DNA of 64,000 bases, from contig CADAYE010000001.1 of assembly GCA_902792085.1 (NCBI GenBank), positions 62,001-126,000 on the forward strand, in the 5' to 3' direction. A program made the position numbers and the translations under genes. Positions 44,901-53,544 of the stretch are shown piece after piece; the stretch's first letter is position 1, and every line of letters starts with the position of its first letter. The notes below the pieces were generated by a model. That model was not told the origin of the DNA and did not search any database. It saw only the letters and a list, made by a program, of their open reading frames with translations. This stretch comes from an uncultured bacterium. GTDB taxonomy: Bacteria; Cyanobacteriota; Vampirovibrionia; Gastranaerophilales; Gastranaerophilaceae.

Positions 44901-45117
44901 ATTAACTAAAGAAATATTGGATATTCCATATTCTGAATTTAGAAAAAAGTTTGCCAAAGAAATTCAAGAGGCATTTGAAAGTTACCGCAAAACACAGTTA
45001 AATAAATATTCTTGGAACTTCAAAGACGACAACTCTTTGGAGTTTAATTTTTATTTTGAACTTCAATGGAATTTCAATCATTTTGTAAATTCTAATTGGT
45101 ATATTGAAAGAATGTAG
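44884..45117 (+). CDS. Hypothetical small protein
   Basis: 77 residues from the ATG at 44884; an in-frame TTG six nt earlier is the alternative. Rich in aromatic residues in its second half (FNFYFELQWNFNHFVNSNWY). It is convergent with the HTH gene whose stop is adjacent. Family not recognised. Confidence 0.6.
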   Translation: MILKNKLTKEILDIPYSEFRKKFAKEIQEAFESYRKTQLNKYSWNFKDDNSLEFNFYFELQWNFNHFVNSNWYIERM

Positions 45118-45396
45118 TTATTTAATTCCGGATAATGAAAACTCTTCACCAAGTTTTTTATTTACTTCACTAATCAATTTTTCAAGAGGGATATCGAGAC
45201 CTTCAGCAATTTTCCACATTGTAGTAAATTTTAAATCATTTGCACCAAGTTCTACTTCTCTCCATGTAGTTTTTGAAAGTGCAATTTCAGCAGAGATTTT
45301 ATACGCAGTTTTCCCCTGTGCCTTTCTGTGTTTTTCAACTATCTGCCCAAAGGTTTTAATTAGTTGTTCTGATTTACTTTTTGTAATCTCTTGCAT
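45118..45396 (-). CDS. XRE-family HTH regulator
   Basis: 92 residues from the ATG at 45396. The helix-turn-helix (GKTAYKISAEIALSKTTWRE through GLDIPLEKLISEV) fills the middle. The frame stays open to 45438 with two more Met codons; neither has a ribosome site, so the start is uncertain. A likely repressor for the island's small-gene region. Confidence 0.75.
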   Translation of the reverse strand: MQEITKSKSEQLIKTFGQIVEKHRKAQGKTAYKISAEIALSKTTWREVELGANDLKFTTMWKIAEGLDIPLEKLISEVNKKLGEEFSLSGIK

Positions 45397-45543
45397 AAAT
45401 ATAATTTTAATGATAAATTTATGCATATAGACAGCCACAGCGGTCTATTATAAGAATATATTTCTTCAGGTTAAAATTATAAATAAAACTTAAAACATTG
45501 ATGTGTTTTTAAATGAAACATGATATTATAAAACGACAAAAGT

Positions 45544-45849
45544 ATGAAAGGTGTTTCTGTGTCCAAAAGAGTAAATGAAATATTAAAATTGATGAGAAAA
45601 GCTAACGAAGATATTATTGATGATATAACAGCACAAGAAGAGGGATTTAAAGATAAGTCAGAGTTTGATAGTATACACTTATTGAATGAATTTATAAATT
45701 CATTTATTGATAAATACGTCAAAAGCGAAGAAGAATATCGTGCTGAATATAAAAAATCTATATTTAAGTTCGGTTATTATAGCAGAGACAAGCGTATTCA
45801 AGATATAAGAAAGGATTTAGTTAAAAGCTACATAAGACGTACAAGTTAA
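45544..45849 (+). CDS. Hypothetical protein
   Basis: 101 residues, charged and helical, no membrane segment. A GTG at 45559 preceded by AAAGG is a credible alternative start. It ends 16 nt before the zinc-ribbon gene and may lead the operon 45544-48140. Family not recognised. Confidence 0.6.
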   Translation: MKGVSVSKRVNEILKLMRKANEDIIDDITAQEEGFKDKSEFDSIHLLNEFINSFIDKYVKSEEEYRAEYKKSIFKFGYYSRDKRIQDIRKDLVKSYIRRTS

Positions 45850-45865
45850 ATAAAAAGGAGTTAAT

Positions 45866-46219
45866 ATGGAAGAAATGGAACAAGATACAAAACAATGCCC
45901 TTTTTGTGGCGGAGAAATAAAAAAAGTCGCAATTAAATGTAGACATTGCGGGAAATTTTTAAATGAAGATAGCGTACAGAAAACAAATGAAACGATTTCT
46001 GTTAATATTTCTGATACAGCAAAATATCTAAAAGTATTACTATTATGTGTTTTAGGAATAGGTATTGCCGTTTTATTAATTTGGATTTTGTTCCATGATT
46101 ATCCAAGTGTTATAAGAAATAAAGAAAATTTATGGTATGGACAATATTTAGCAGCAGGTCAACTTCACGCTTTACTGTTGATATGGTTAACTCAAGTTTT
46201 TATAGCAATAAAAAAATAA
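45866..46219 (+). CDS. Zinc-ribbon membrane protein
   Basis: 117 residues. Two CxxC knuckles (CPFCGGEIKKVAIKCRHCGK, residues 12-31) make a cytosolic zinc ribbon, followed by membrane segments at about 50-75 and 90-113. AAAGGAG precedes the ATG. Proteins of this layout often sit beside envelope or DUF2207 genes; here a DUF2207-like gene lies two genes downstream. Confidence 0.78.
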   Translation: MEEMEQDTKQCPFCGGEIKKVAIKCRHCGKFLNEDSVQKTNETISVNISDTAKYLKVLLLCVLGIGIAVLLIWILFHDYPSVIRNKENLWYGQYLAAGQLHALLLIWLTQVFIAIKK

Positions 46220-46237
46220 ATATAAAAGGAGAATATC

Positions 46238-47050
46238 ATGAAAAATTTTGCTAAGATTTTTATATTAGTTTTAGTTGCTTTATTTATGTTCAATACACCT
46301 TCATATTCTTTGGATTTAAAAAATAGTCCTGAAGATTGTACCTTCATTATCAATAATGTAAGTAATGAACAAACAAAAGAACTTGCATATTATTATCGTG
46401 GTCAGTATTACTATGAAAATGGTGAATACTCAAAAGCGGTTTCAGATTTCACTGAATCTATAAAAAGAGCAAAGACAAATGAATCATTAGAGGAAAGTTA
46501 TTTTTATAGAGGAAGTGCCTATTTTGATATGGAAAATTTTGAAAAAGCTATTCCTGACTTCACAGAAGCCATTAATAGAGCAGCAAATAATCCTGCCAGC
46601 CAAGCAGAAAGTTATATGTATAGAGGACGTTCATATCTTATGTTAGGTAATCATAACTTAGCAATAAAAGATTCCACTACTGTAATACAAAAAGGATATG
46701 CAGACAAAGAAGTTTGGGCTTATCCGGCATATTACACAAGAGGTATGGCTTATGATGAATTAAAAAATTATAAAAATGCAATTGCAGATTTAACAAAATT
46801 TATAAATTACGAAAAAAATAATCTTCAAGACCCTTTAGTTGTGCTTCAAGTTGGAGATGCGTATAGAACAATAGCTTTGGCAAAAATAGAAGCCGGAATG
46901 GTAAAATCTCACAATGATGCTTTAGCGGTATTCAAGGATTTAGAAAAAGCAATAAGTACATATTCTGCCTTAAATAGCCCTATTGCCAATGCAAAGAAAG
47001 AAATGGCAACAACGATTCTTAAAGAATTAAAAGCAAAATACTATAGATAA
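46238..47050 (+). CDS. Secreted TPR protein
   Basis: 270 residues. Signal peptide about 1-24 (NTPSYSLD). At least four tetratricopeptide units are visible, e.g. AYYYRGQYYYENGEYSKAVS, SYFYRGSAYFDMENFEKAIP and SYMYRGRSYLMLGNHNLAIK, each about 36 residues. Likely a periplasmic protein-binding scaffold. AAAGGAG ribosome sites precede it and its two neighbours, which appear to be one operon. Confidence 0.85.
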   Translation: MKNFAKIFILVLVALFMFNTPSYSLDLKNSPEDCTFIINNVSNEQTKELAYYYRGQYYYENGEYSKAVSDFTESIKRAKTNESLEESYFYRGSAYFDMENFEKAIPDFTEAINRAANNPASQAESYMYRGRSYLMLGNHNLAIKDSTTVIQKGYADKEVWAYPAYYTRGMAYDELKNYKNAIADLTKFINYEKNNLQDPLVVLQVGDAYRTIALAKIEAGMVKSHNDALAVFKDLEKAISTYSALNSPIANAKKEMATTILKELKAKYYR

Positions 47051-47060
47051 GGAGTTTAAA

Positions 47061-48140
47061 ATGAAAAAATTCTTGAATTTAATTCTTGCATTTTTTATTT
47101 GCTTGTTTATAACGTTACCTACGTTTGCAGAAAATTTTTATATCAAAAATTATGAGGTAAATATAGATGTAAATAATACAAATAATGCTCATATTACAGA
47201 AACAATTGATACATATTTTACAATCAATTCCCATGGCATAATTCGCAGCATTCCTACCAAAAATGATGAAATAACGAATATCTTTGTAAATGAAAATTAT
47301 AAAGTAGTCCATGAAGATAATAATTATTTAATTAAAATTGGATCGCCTGACCTTTATATTAAAGGAAATCATACATATAAAATATCCTATGACTATAATT
47401 TTATAGATCATAATAATGAGTTTTATTTTAATATTATTGGTACAGACTGGAATACCAAAATAAATCACGTAAGTTTTAATATTAAGTTGCCTATGACAAT
47501 TGATAGAAGCAAAGTCGGATTATCTGTCGGTAAATATGGATCAAAAGGTTTTTCTGAGGGCGCTAAATATACTATTATGGGAAATATGGTTAAAGGTGAA
47601 ATATTTAGGCAGTTAGAGCCTAATGAGGGAGTAACAATAAGGATTAAGTACCCAGAAGAGCATGTTTCTAAAAATAATATAGATTACGAAGCCGAGGAAT
47701 ACAGTATTGCAAATTATACTGCAGCAATAAATAAAGCTCCCAAAGGTTCATATGAGCAAGCAGAAAATTATGCATATCGAGCATTAGAGTATATGCTTGT
47801 TGGTAATTATCAAAGTGCAGTAAGCGATGCAACAAAATCGATTCAGATTGGCTTTGATAAAAACAAATATGATTTTGTGGATTGGGCATTGAATGTTTAT
47901 TATACAAGAGCCCTTTCATATCAGAATTTAAAAATTTATCCTGAGGCAATACAAGATTATACAACGTATATACAAAAAGCCAATAAAATCCGTAAATATT
48001 CTTTTAATTCGCATATAGAGTTATTGTTAGGAAATTGTTACTATTTAAGAGCTACAGCAAAATTAGAACAAATGCCTTTATATAGATCTAAAATCGACGG
48101 TAAAATGGCTCGCTATAATTATATTTTTAACCATATATAA
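47061..48140 (+). CDS. Secreted DUF2207-like domain fused to TPR repeats
   Basis: 359 residues. Signal peptide 1-23. Residues about 27-205 match the DUF2207 extracellular fold (IDTYFTINSHGIIRSIPTKN, IKIGSPDLYIKGNHTYKISY, FNIIGTDWNTKINHVSF, RIKYPE). In known family members a membrane anchor and cytoplasmic tail follow; here residues about 220-345 are TPR-like (GNYQSAVSDATKSIQIG, IYPEAIQDYTTYIQKA), akin to the protein just upstream. This fusion is unusual. The interpretation as an exported adaptor is inference. Confidence 0.8.
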   Translation: MKKFLNLILAFFICLFITLPTFAENFYIKNYEVNIDVNNTNNAHITETIDTYFTINSHGIIRSIPTKNDEITNIFVNENYKVVHEDNNYLIKIGSPDLYIKGNHTYKISYDYNFIDHNNEFYFNIIGTDWNTKINHVSFNIKLPMTIDRSKVGLSVGKYGSKGFSEGAKYTIMGNMVKGEIFRQLEPNEGVTIRIKYPEEHVSKNNIDYEAEEYSIANYTAAINKAPKGSYEQAENYAYRALEYMLVGNYQSAVSDATKSIQIGFDKNKYDFVDWALNVYYTRALSYQNLKIYPEAIQDYTTYIQKANKIRKYSFNSHIELLLGNCYYLRATAKLEQMPLYRSKIDGKMARYNYIFNHI

Positions 48141-48203
48141 TCCTTTCCATTACATTGCTTCGTGATTTATAACACTTATTTTACTTCAAAAATAATGAAT
48201 ATA

Positions 48204-48620
48204 TTATTCCATTCCCAAAATTTCTCGTTCTATTTGTCTAACAATATCAGGAGATAAGCAACTAGTTGGCTTTTGTTTAAAAAATTGTTTCTGCTGCGGA
48301 AAATCAGTACATTGTTTCACTAGCGGAATTCTTTTTAGAATATTCATCAATGAATACATTTCTGCTTGCGGGGTTTGTTGGTTATTATCAATGTCATTTG
48401 AAATTTTATCCATTATTTTTTTTGCAAAATTCATTAGTTCCCGATTGAATAATTCCTGCTCTCTGCCTTTTTCAAACCTCTTTTTATCCCATTCGTATTC
48501 CTTTTTCCAATAGAATAAAGTCCTGCGCGAAAGGTCAAGTTTTGTACCAATTGTATCAAGCGATTGTTTTTCGTAAACATATAAATGCTCTGCCTGTTTT
48601 AATTTATCTAATTTTGTCAT
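48204..48620 (-). CDS. HTH protein resembling Mu-type phage terminase small subunit region
   Basis: 138 residues. The N-terminal 50 residues form a helix-turn-helix (SLDTIGTKLDLSRRTLFYWK then EYEWDKKR) of the type found in Mu-like phage DUF1804 or terminase small-subunit proteins; the rest is helical. No other packaging gene is present, so it is likely a relic or a domesticated regulator. AGAAGGAG precedes the ATG. Confidence 0.65.
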   Translation of the reverse strand: MTKLDKLKQAEHLYVYEKQSLDTIGTKLDLSRRTLFYWKKEYEWDKKRFEKGREQELFNRELMNFAKKIMDKISNDIDNNQQTPQAEMYSLMNILKRIPLVKQCTDFPQQKQFFKQKPTSCLSPDIVRQIEREILGME

Positions 48621-48682
48621 ATTAACTCCTTCTTTATAAATTAAATAGTCCGACCTATGTAAAAGTCGGACTATTCATATAA

Positions 48683-49603
48683 CTAAATACTAGGTCTGCT
48701 GCGGTAATAACCTTTTACTTCTGTACCATCAGAACGGGTATATGAATTTACATAGATCAAATTCCCTGCATGTACTTGTTGTTTTGCTTGAGCCTCAGGC
48801 ATAACTTTGCCTGCTGCGACTTGTTGATTTATAAAGCTTTCTAATCTTGAATATTCGTCCTGAGACATTTGTCCAATCTCTTCGTTTGTAAAGATTCTGT
48901 TTGTATCAATATCTTTAAAATCAATATTCATATTGACTTGTCCCTCCAAGCGATTTGGTTTGTATTCAACCGCATCTTCTAAATCTCCCATCCACTCTGC
49001 TTTATGGTGAAAATATGGGTCTAAACCTCCAATATATCCTTCAGTTCCTTTTGTTACAGAATCTTCGTCATAATTCTTTTTAATTACATAAGTACCGCCA
49101 AGTTGATTATCAATATTATTGTTAAATACCGTATCGTTTATATTTCCGTAATTTCTTATGTTCTCTAAATTATCTCTCACATTTCCTTGCAAAATATCTC
49201 TCACACCATAAGCATTAAATGTAACTGTTTCGTGTCCGGTCTTATTTGACATTAATTGTGCAAGACTGCCGCCTAATGAGTGTCCTGTAAAAACAATTTC
49301 TTGATTAGTGAAATCTTTTTTAACTTTTTCATAAAATTTTTGAGCATCAGCATATTGATTTGGCAATTTTTTCTTTGCCATATCTACATCGTTTGCTAAA
49401 TCATCTTTGTCGTTTGTTCCACGCATTGCAATTACGACTTTTCCATCTTTGTAAAAAGCTTCACCATGAAATCCGCTCTTTTTGTCATATTCTGAAACTT
49501 TAATCCAACCTTTTGGGATTGATTTTTCATTCCCTTTGTAAACACCTATTGATAAGGATTTCATTTCGTTGTCAAATTGTTTTTGAGTTGTTGTGCTATT
49601 CAT
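48683..49603 (-). CDS. Class 3 lipase-like alpha/beta hydrolase
   Basis: 306 residues. Nucleophile elbow FTGHSLGGSLAQ (Ser109) with AMRGTNDKDDL upstream as the oxyanion-lid region, as in fungal-type class 3 lipases. The last 25 residues, with YVNSYTRSDGTEVKGYYRS, match a fragment at 63011-63091 beyond the lysozyme-like gene, pointing to a shared tail module. No signal peptide is seen. It could be a secreted effector; context does not decide. AAGGAG precedes the ATG. Confidence 0.82.
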   Translation of the reverse strand: MNSTTTQKQFDNEMKSLSIGVYKGNEKSIPKGWIKVSEYDKKSGFHGEAFYKDGKVVIAMRGTNDKDDLANDVDMAKKKLPNQYADAQKFYEKVKKDFTNQEIVFTGHSLGGSLAQLMSNKTGHETVTFNAYGVRDILQGNVRDNLENIRNYGNINDTVFNNNIDNQLGGTYVIKKNYDEDSVTKGTEGYIGGLDPYFHHKAEWMGDLEDAVEYKPNRLEGQVNMNIDFKDIDTNRIFTNEEIGQMSQDEYSRLESFINQQVAAGKVMPEAQAKQQVHAGNLIYVNSYTRSDGTEVKGYYRSRPSI

Positions 49604-49636
49604 TGTTTTTTCTCCTTTTTTTTGTATACTATAACT

Positions 49637-50005
49637 ATGTTTTTAAATCATTTACGACAATCTTATGCTTTTAATATTTTGTGTGTTTTCGGGATATTAG
49701 AATTAATATTGTTTATAGTTTTGTTAATAATAGGCTTACTAACAAAATCTTCACTATTTGGATTGATTTTACTGTTTCACATAATAGGATTGCTGAGTAT
49801 CCTATTATTTTTGCTTAGTACTTTGATATACTTTGTTGAATTAATTTTTTCTATTAAAATAAGCAACCAAAAATATCTCTGCAATAAAAAAATTACAGCA
49901 CTGCAAAATATTGGCATAACAGCATTTATGCTAATTGTCATATTAGATTTGCTAATTTTCGGTTCAAAATATATTGAACCTATTTTGTATAATTTGAAAA
50001 ATTAA
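49637..50005 (+). CDS. Small membrane protein
   Basis: 122 residues from the ATG at 49637, which avoids overlap with the divergent lipase gene. Three hydrophobic segments (about 13-35, 40-68, 90-108). No ribosome site; ATACTATAAC just upstream may be a -10 box giving a leaderless mRNA. It could be an immunity or anchor protein for the lipase, but this is only proximity. Family not recognised. Confidence 0.6.
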   Translation: MFLNHLRQSYAFNILCVFGILELILFIVLLIIGLLTKSSLFGLILLFHIIGLLSILLFLLSTLIYFVELIFSIKISNQKYLCNKKITALQNIGITAFMLIVILDLLIFGSKYIEPILYNLKN

Positions 50006-50056
50006 TTGTTTTTTGCTATTTATATTTACCTCCTTTGTAGCTTAAATTGTAGTCGA

Positions 50057-50443
50057 CTAGTGTAATTTGCTATTTATAATATCTAAATATTCGACCTCAA
50101 CATCAATGAATTTTTGTTGAAGCTTTTCAGTTTCTTCAATTGCGTAGGATGCTATATCAACTATTTCTTTTAATCTTTTTATCTTTTCTCCAAAATGAAT
50201 TTCTATTGAATCTTTACCTTGTTTTGTTATCCATTCACAGGTTACTTTTTTTAATTCTGAATCTAAAATTTCAGGCAAAATAGAATTCAACATAATTGCT
50301 CTAACATAATCAGGTAAAGGTAATCTTAATGATTTTGCTTTCTTTTCTAAAGGCTTTTTTAAGTCATTTGGAATTCGCATACTGAATTGTTCGGTATTTG
50401 AATTCATATTATTTTTTATAAAGTTAACTATCTTTTTATACAT
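50057..50443 (-). CDS. Ribbon-helix-helix-like regulator
   Basis: 128 residues. EQFSMRIPNDLKKPLEKKAK and then LPDYVRAIMLNSIL (about residues 18-52) fit an Arc/CopG-type ribbon-helix-helix DNA-binding domain; the rest is coiled-coil. AGGAG supports the start at 50443. It is the gene immediately downstream of the transposition operon, on the same strand, and may regulate it. Confidence 0.65.
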   Translation of the reverse strand: MYKKIVNFIKNNMNSNTEQFSMRIPNDLKKPLEKKAKSLRLPLPDYVRAIMLNSILPEILDSELKKVTCEWITKQGKDSIEIHFGEKIKRLKEIVDIASYAIEETEKLQQKFIDVEVEYLDIINSKLH

Positions 50444-50515
50444 ATAAATCTCCTATTTGCATATATAATAGCAAATTATTAAAAACCTGTCAACATAAAA
50501 TTAAAAAACATGTTT

Positions 50516-51067
50516 TTATACAAAAGTTATTCTGTTAATGCTAAATTTGTTTTTGTCCGTTAATCTTTTTACTTGGAAAGTGCACTTTCTTTCTATAATA
50601 CCGAGATTTTGAAAATATTTTATTAATTGATTTAACAATGCTAGTGTATTTTTAGTCCTACGATACTGTAAACCTCTGTTTTGGCAAATATTGTAAACTT
50701 CTTTTATATCATTGTTGTTGATATTATTGAGAAATTTCCCTTTTAAATACGGTAAAATATTATACTTAAAAATAGAATTATAACTTTTACAGGTTTCGTA
50801 TTTGCAATACACATTTGCATAATTTTTCATAAAATATGCAATGGCATCTTCAACTTTTATGGGTGTAATTTTATTTTTCGGTATAACAAATAAATCAAAA
50901 ATTTGTTCTTGCTCTGCCTCTTTATATTTATACAAGTCTTGTTCAAAGACCAATTTACCCTCGTTCAAAAGTCGTTCAAGTTCTGTTTTACAATTACATT
51001 CCGCAATCATTTCAATTTCATCTAGCGTAAATTCTTTCAGGTGCTTTGCTAATTTTTCTATGTTCAT
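50516..51067 (-). CDS. Recombinase core-binding-like protein lacking a catalytic domain
   Basis: 183 residues. The N-terminal 50 residues resemble a winged helix. Residues about 75-160 (VEDAIAYFMKNYANVYCKYE, YNILPYLKGKFL, NNNDIKEVYNICQNRGLQYR, LLNQLIKYFQNLGI) match the SAM-like core-binding domain of tyrosine recombinases. The Arg/His-x-x-Arg/Tyr catalytic half is absent and the gene ends cleanly. It overlaps the ATPase gene by 4 nt (ATGA), so it belongs to the transposition operon as a third component. Confidence 0.68.
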   Translation of the reverse strand: MNIEKLAKHLKEFTLDEIEMIAECNCKTELERLLNEGKLVFEQDLYKYKEAEQEQIFDLFVIPKNKITPIKVEDAIAYFMKNYANVYCKYETCKSYNSIFKYNILPYLKGKFLNNINNNDIKEVYNICQNRGLQYRRTKNTLALLNQLIKYFQNLGIIERKCTFQVKRLTDKNKFSINRITFV

Positions 51068-51744
51068 ATTATTTGCTCCATAATTTCTCTTGTAATTTCA
51101 TCTAAATTATTATCTTTTGCAAATATTTCCATTTTGTTTATCAATTGAACTATTTGTCTTAATCTGTTGTATTTTGAATAGATATATTCAATTGAATAAG
51201 GAGTAAATGGGATTTCTGATAGTTGGTTAATAATTTGTCCTATATCATTCACTCCAAAGGTTTCAAATTTTAAAATTTCTGAAAACCTGTCATAAAGGTG
51301 CTTGTATCTTTCAAGTTTCCTGTGTGCCAAGCCCATTCCAATAAAAATTATTGGACAGCCGGTTTCATCGTGGATATCCCGCAAAGTTTCAATGGTTTTG
51401 TAATTATTCATCAGGTAATCAATCTCATCAATAAAAATAACCTGTGGCTTTTGTTTTAGTTTTTTAACCACAATATTAAAATTATCCGAAGTCAAGAATC
51501 TCGGTATTTCATCAAGTTCCTTTACCATCTCCTCAAGCAGCCATCTGCCGGTCATTAGATTTGATGCTCTTAAATAAATTCCGTCATATTTGCACGCAAG
51601 CCATAATGCAGTTTGCGATTTTCCAAGTCCGGGCTCTCCATAAACCAATGCCATTTTAGGAATATTTTTGGGTTTATTAATTAAATTCTCAATAAGTCCA
51701 ATGAAGTTTTTAACGTTAGTAGTTTTTACGAATATTTTATTCAT
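51064..51744 (-). CDS. MuB/TniB-like AAA+ ATPase, transposition protein B
   Basis: 226 residues. Walker A GEPGLGKSQ (about 36-44), Walker B VIFIDEIDY (about 99-107) and a sensor-like FIGMG. In Mu and Tn7-type elements such ATPases choose target DNA and stimulate the transposase. It overlaps the transposase gene by 8 nt upstream and the third gene by 4 nt downstream: a tightly coupled A-B-C operon. Confidence 0.9.
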   Translation of the reverse strand: MNKIFVKTTNVKNFIGLIENLINKPKNIPKMALVYGEPGLGKSQTALWLACKYDGIYLRASNLMTGRWLLEEMVKELDEIPRFLTSDNFNIVVKKLKQKPQVIFIDEIDYLMNNYKTIETLRDIHDETGCPIIFIGMGLAHRKLERYKHLYDRFSEILKFETFGVNDIGQIINQLSEIPFTPYSIEYIYSKYNRLRQIVQLINKMEIFAKDNNLDEITREIMEQII

Positions 51745-53431
51745 ATAATAACCTATACTCCTTTGTATTTTTAAATTCCGTTATCCAAGAATTATATGGA
51801 TCATTCGCAACTAAATACTCATATTTTTCTGAATTATTTTTGAACAGCGTTTGAACCCTTTTTGAATCCGATTTGAATACGGTTTGAATTTCTGTAGGTT
51901 CTACCTGTGTTTCAAGTAACTTTATATCTTCAGTTTCCAGATACTTTTTCACGGATTCAACAGTTTTCTTTTTTAATTGTTTTTGTCTGACAATTTTCTG
52001 CTTGTAATCCTCATAATCTTTGACATCCCCTAGTAATTTTGCCATAGGGTGTGTTTCTGTTACACGTTCTGCGGTGCATAAATATTCACCTTTGAGTGTG
52101 TAAACTTTGATACTTGTCAGGTCAAAAAGGTTGTACTTAATTAAAACTTTGCTCTTAAAGCCGTATAACCTTTCATCAAAATAATCACAATTTAAAAACC
52201 TGATGCCATTCCGCTGAATTGTTTTAATCTCGGTTGCAAGCATCAAATCGTCAAGAGTATTAATATCAATATTTTGTCTTTTTCGTTTTTCTAAAACTTC
52301 AGCCACTGTTTTATCCGGAGCATTCGGACAAGGCTGAGAATTCTTAAAACCAAGCCACATATCAATCATTTTTATTGTTTCTTCTATGGTCGGAATGTAA
52401 TCGGCGTGCCAAGATTTATGCAATTTTTCATTCCGCATCATATAAGCAGGTTTATTCTGAATATTGCTTCCGATATAACTTGGGAGTAACTTTTCAAAGC
52501 CTTCCTGAAATTCTTTGAAAAACCTTTCTATCACTTTGGCTCTGGCATTATACGGGCGAGCAAAAACTGTTTCAATTCCGAGTTTTGAATATAATCCCTG
52601 AAAACCGAGTTCTGTAAAACCTTTATCGTCAGTAAAATATTTTGCTCTGAATGCTCTGCCGTTATCCTGATATACAATTTTTGGAACCATATCAAGATTT
52701 ATAATTGCATTTCTAAGAGCCGAAGCTATACACTGTGTATTTTCTTCAAGCATAATTTCATAACCGACTAAAGCTGTTGATTTCCAATCCAAAAATCCCA
52801 CTAATGTTGCTCTGCAGGGTTTTCCTGTAAACGGATTGATTACCTGAAACGCAAGTTTATGTCCGTCTGCGACAAGAATATCCCCTACTTCTAGCAAACT
52901 TGCATCACGTTTTATGTAGGGTTCAACTTTGTCAGAAAGTGCTTTTTCTCCGTCACGAGAAAGAATCCATTTGTCATAATTATTATCTTTAAACCATTTT
53001 GCATATCTCCTAAAAGTGATATCAGCAGGAATAAAACTTTGTCCCTGCTCTTTTAATCTGTATTTCGTTAATGCAATGGCTTTGCCAATAGACAGTCTAT
53101 TCGGGTGTAAAAGCAAACCCATAAATATTTTTATTTCTTCATCATTCAGAACTGTTCGGTATTCCCGAACAGTTGAATATTTATATTGCGGTAAAAGTTT
53201 TGCGTAATCTTCCGTTCCGTTTAACATCGCATACCAACGGTGCAAACTACCACGGGAAATTTTGCTTAAAATCTCAAATAAATGTGAACTTGAAGTATTA
53301 TGCAATTTTACAAAATCATAATCAGCTTGAAGTTTATTTTTAGATTTCTCCCTGAATTCAAGCCATTTGTGAACAATATCTAATCTTGCGAGTGCGATTT
53401 GTTTACATTTTTCTGGAGTAAATTCTGCCAT
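51737..53431 (-). CDS. Mu-type DDE transposase (rve core)
   Basis: 564 residues from the ATG at 53431, chosen because AAAGGAG lies 7 nt upstream; two earlier Met codons overlap that site. N-terminal DNA-binding region (1 to about 170), then an rve core with Asp189 (LVADGHKLAF), Asp256 (YQDNGRAF) and Glu302 (NARAKVIERFF), then a Mu-type C-terminal barrel (RLYGFKSKVLIKYN). The tail (about 495-560) is encoded by an 11-bp-spaced repeat array. It should cut and join the element ends. Confidence 0.93.
   Translation of the reverse strand: MAEFTPEKCKQIALARLDIVHKWLEFREKSKNKLQADYDFVKLHNTSSSHLFEILSKISRGSLHRWYAMLNGTEDYAKLLPQYKYSTVREYRTVLNDEEIKIFMGLLLHPNRLSIGKAIALTKYRLKEQGQSFIPADITFRRYAKWFKDNNYDKWILSRDGEKALSDKVEPYIKRDASLLEVGDILVADGHKLAFQVINPFTGKPCRATLVGFLDWKSTALVGYEIMLEENTQCIASALRNAIINLDMVPKIVYQDNGRAFRAKYFTDDKGFTELGFQGLYSKLGIETVFARPYNARAKVIERFFKEFQEGFEKLLPSYIGSNIQNKPAYMMRNEKLHKSWHADYIPTIEETIKMIDMWLGFKNSQPCPNAPDKTVAEVLEKRKRQNIDINTLDDLMLATEIKTIQRNGIRFLNCDYFDERLYGFKSKVLIKYNLFDLTSIKVYTLKGEYLCTAERVTETHPMAKLLGDVKDYEDYKQKIVRQKQLKKKTVESVKKYLETEDIKLLETQVEPTEIQTVFKSDSKRVQTLFKNNSEKYEYLVANDPYNSWITEFKNTKEYRLLYE
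51839..51888 (+). repeat. Array 2: five TTTGAA hexamers at exact 11-bp spacing in transposase gene
   Basis: TTTGAA starts at 51839, 51850, 51861, 51872 and 51883. A sixth, TCTGAA at 51828, is one base off in the same register. The array codes for the transposase tail (IQTVFKSDSKRVQTLFKNN) yet its 11-nt period is not a codon multiple, so DNA-level constraint is likely. Confidence 0.85.
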
Positions 53432-53487
53432 GCGTATGCTCCTTTGCATACACATTAATCACTCTGTTTCGCAGAAACATCAAGTCC

Positions 53488-53540
53488 TAAATCTCAATCT
53501 CAGAGACATTTTGACACATATCAAAATGTAAGATAATTTA
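53488..53540 (-). repeat. Right inverted repeat of the island, split by a palindrome
   Basis: TAAATCTCAATCTCA (53488-53502) and AGATAATTTA (53531-53540) are the exact inverse of 41111-41136. The 28 nt between hold the palindrome ACATTTTGA-CACATA-TCAAAATGT (53506-53529), absent from the left end. It may be an operator for the transposition operon that starts 57 nt away. Confidence 0.65.
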
Positions 53541-53544
53541 TTTT

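Noticed and set aside
41153-53431. Complete Mu-like prophage
   Set aside because: Only transposition genes and one terminase-small-subunit-like protein are present; no capsid, tail, portal or lysis genes.
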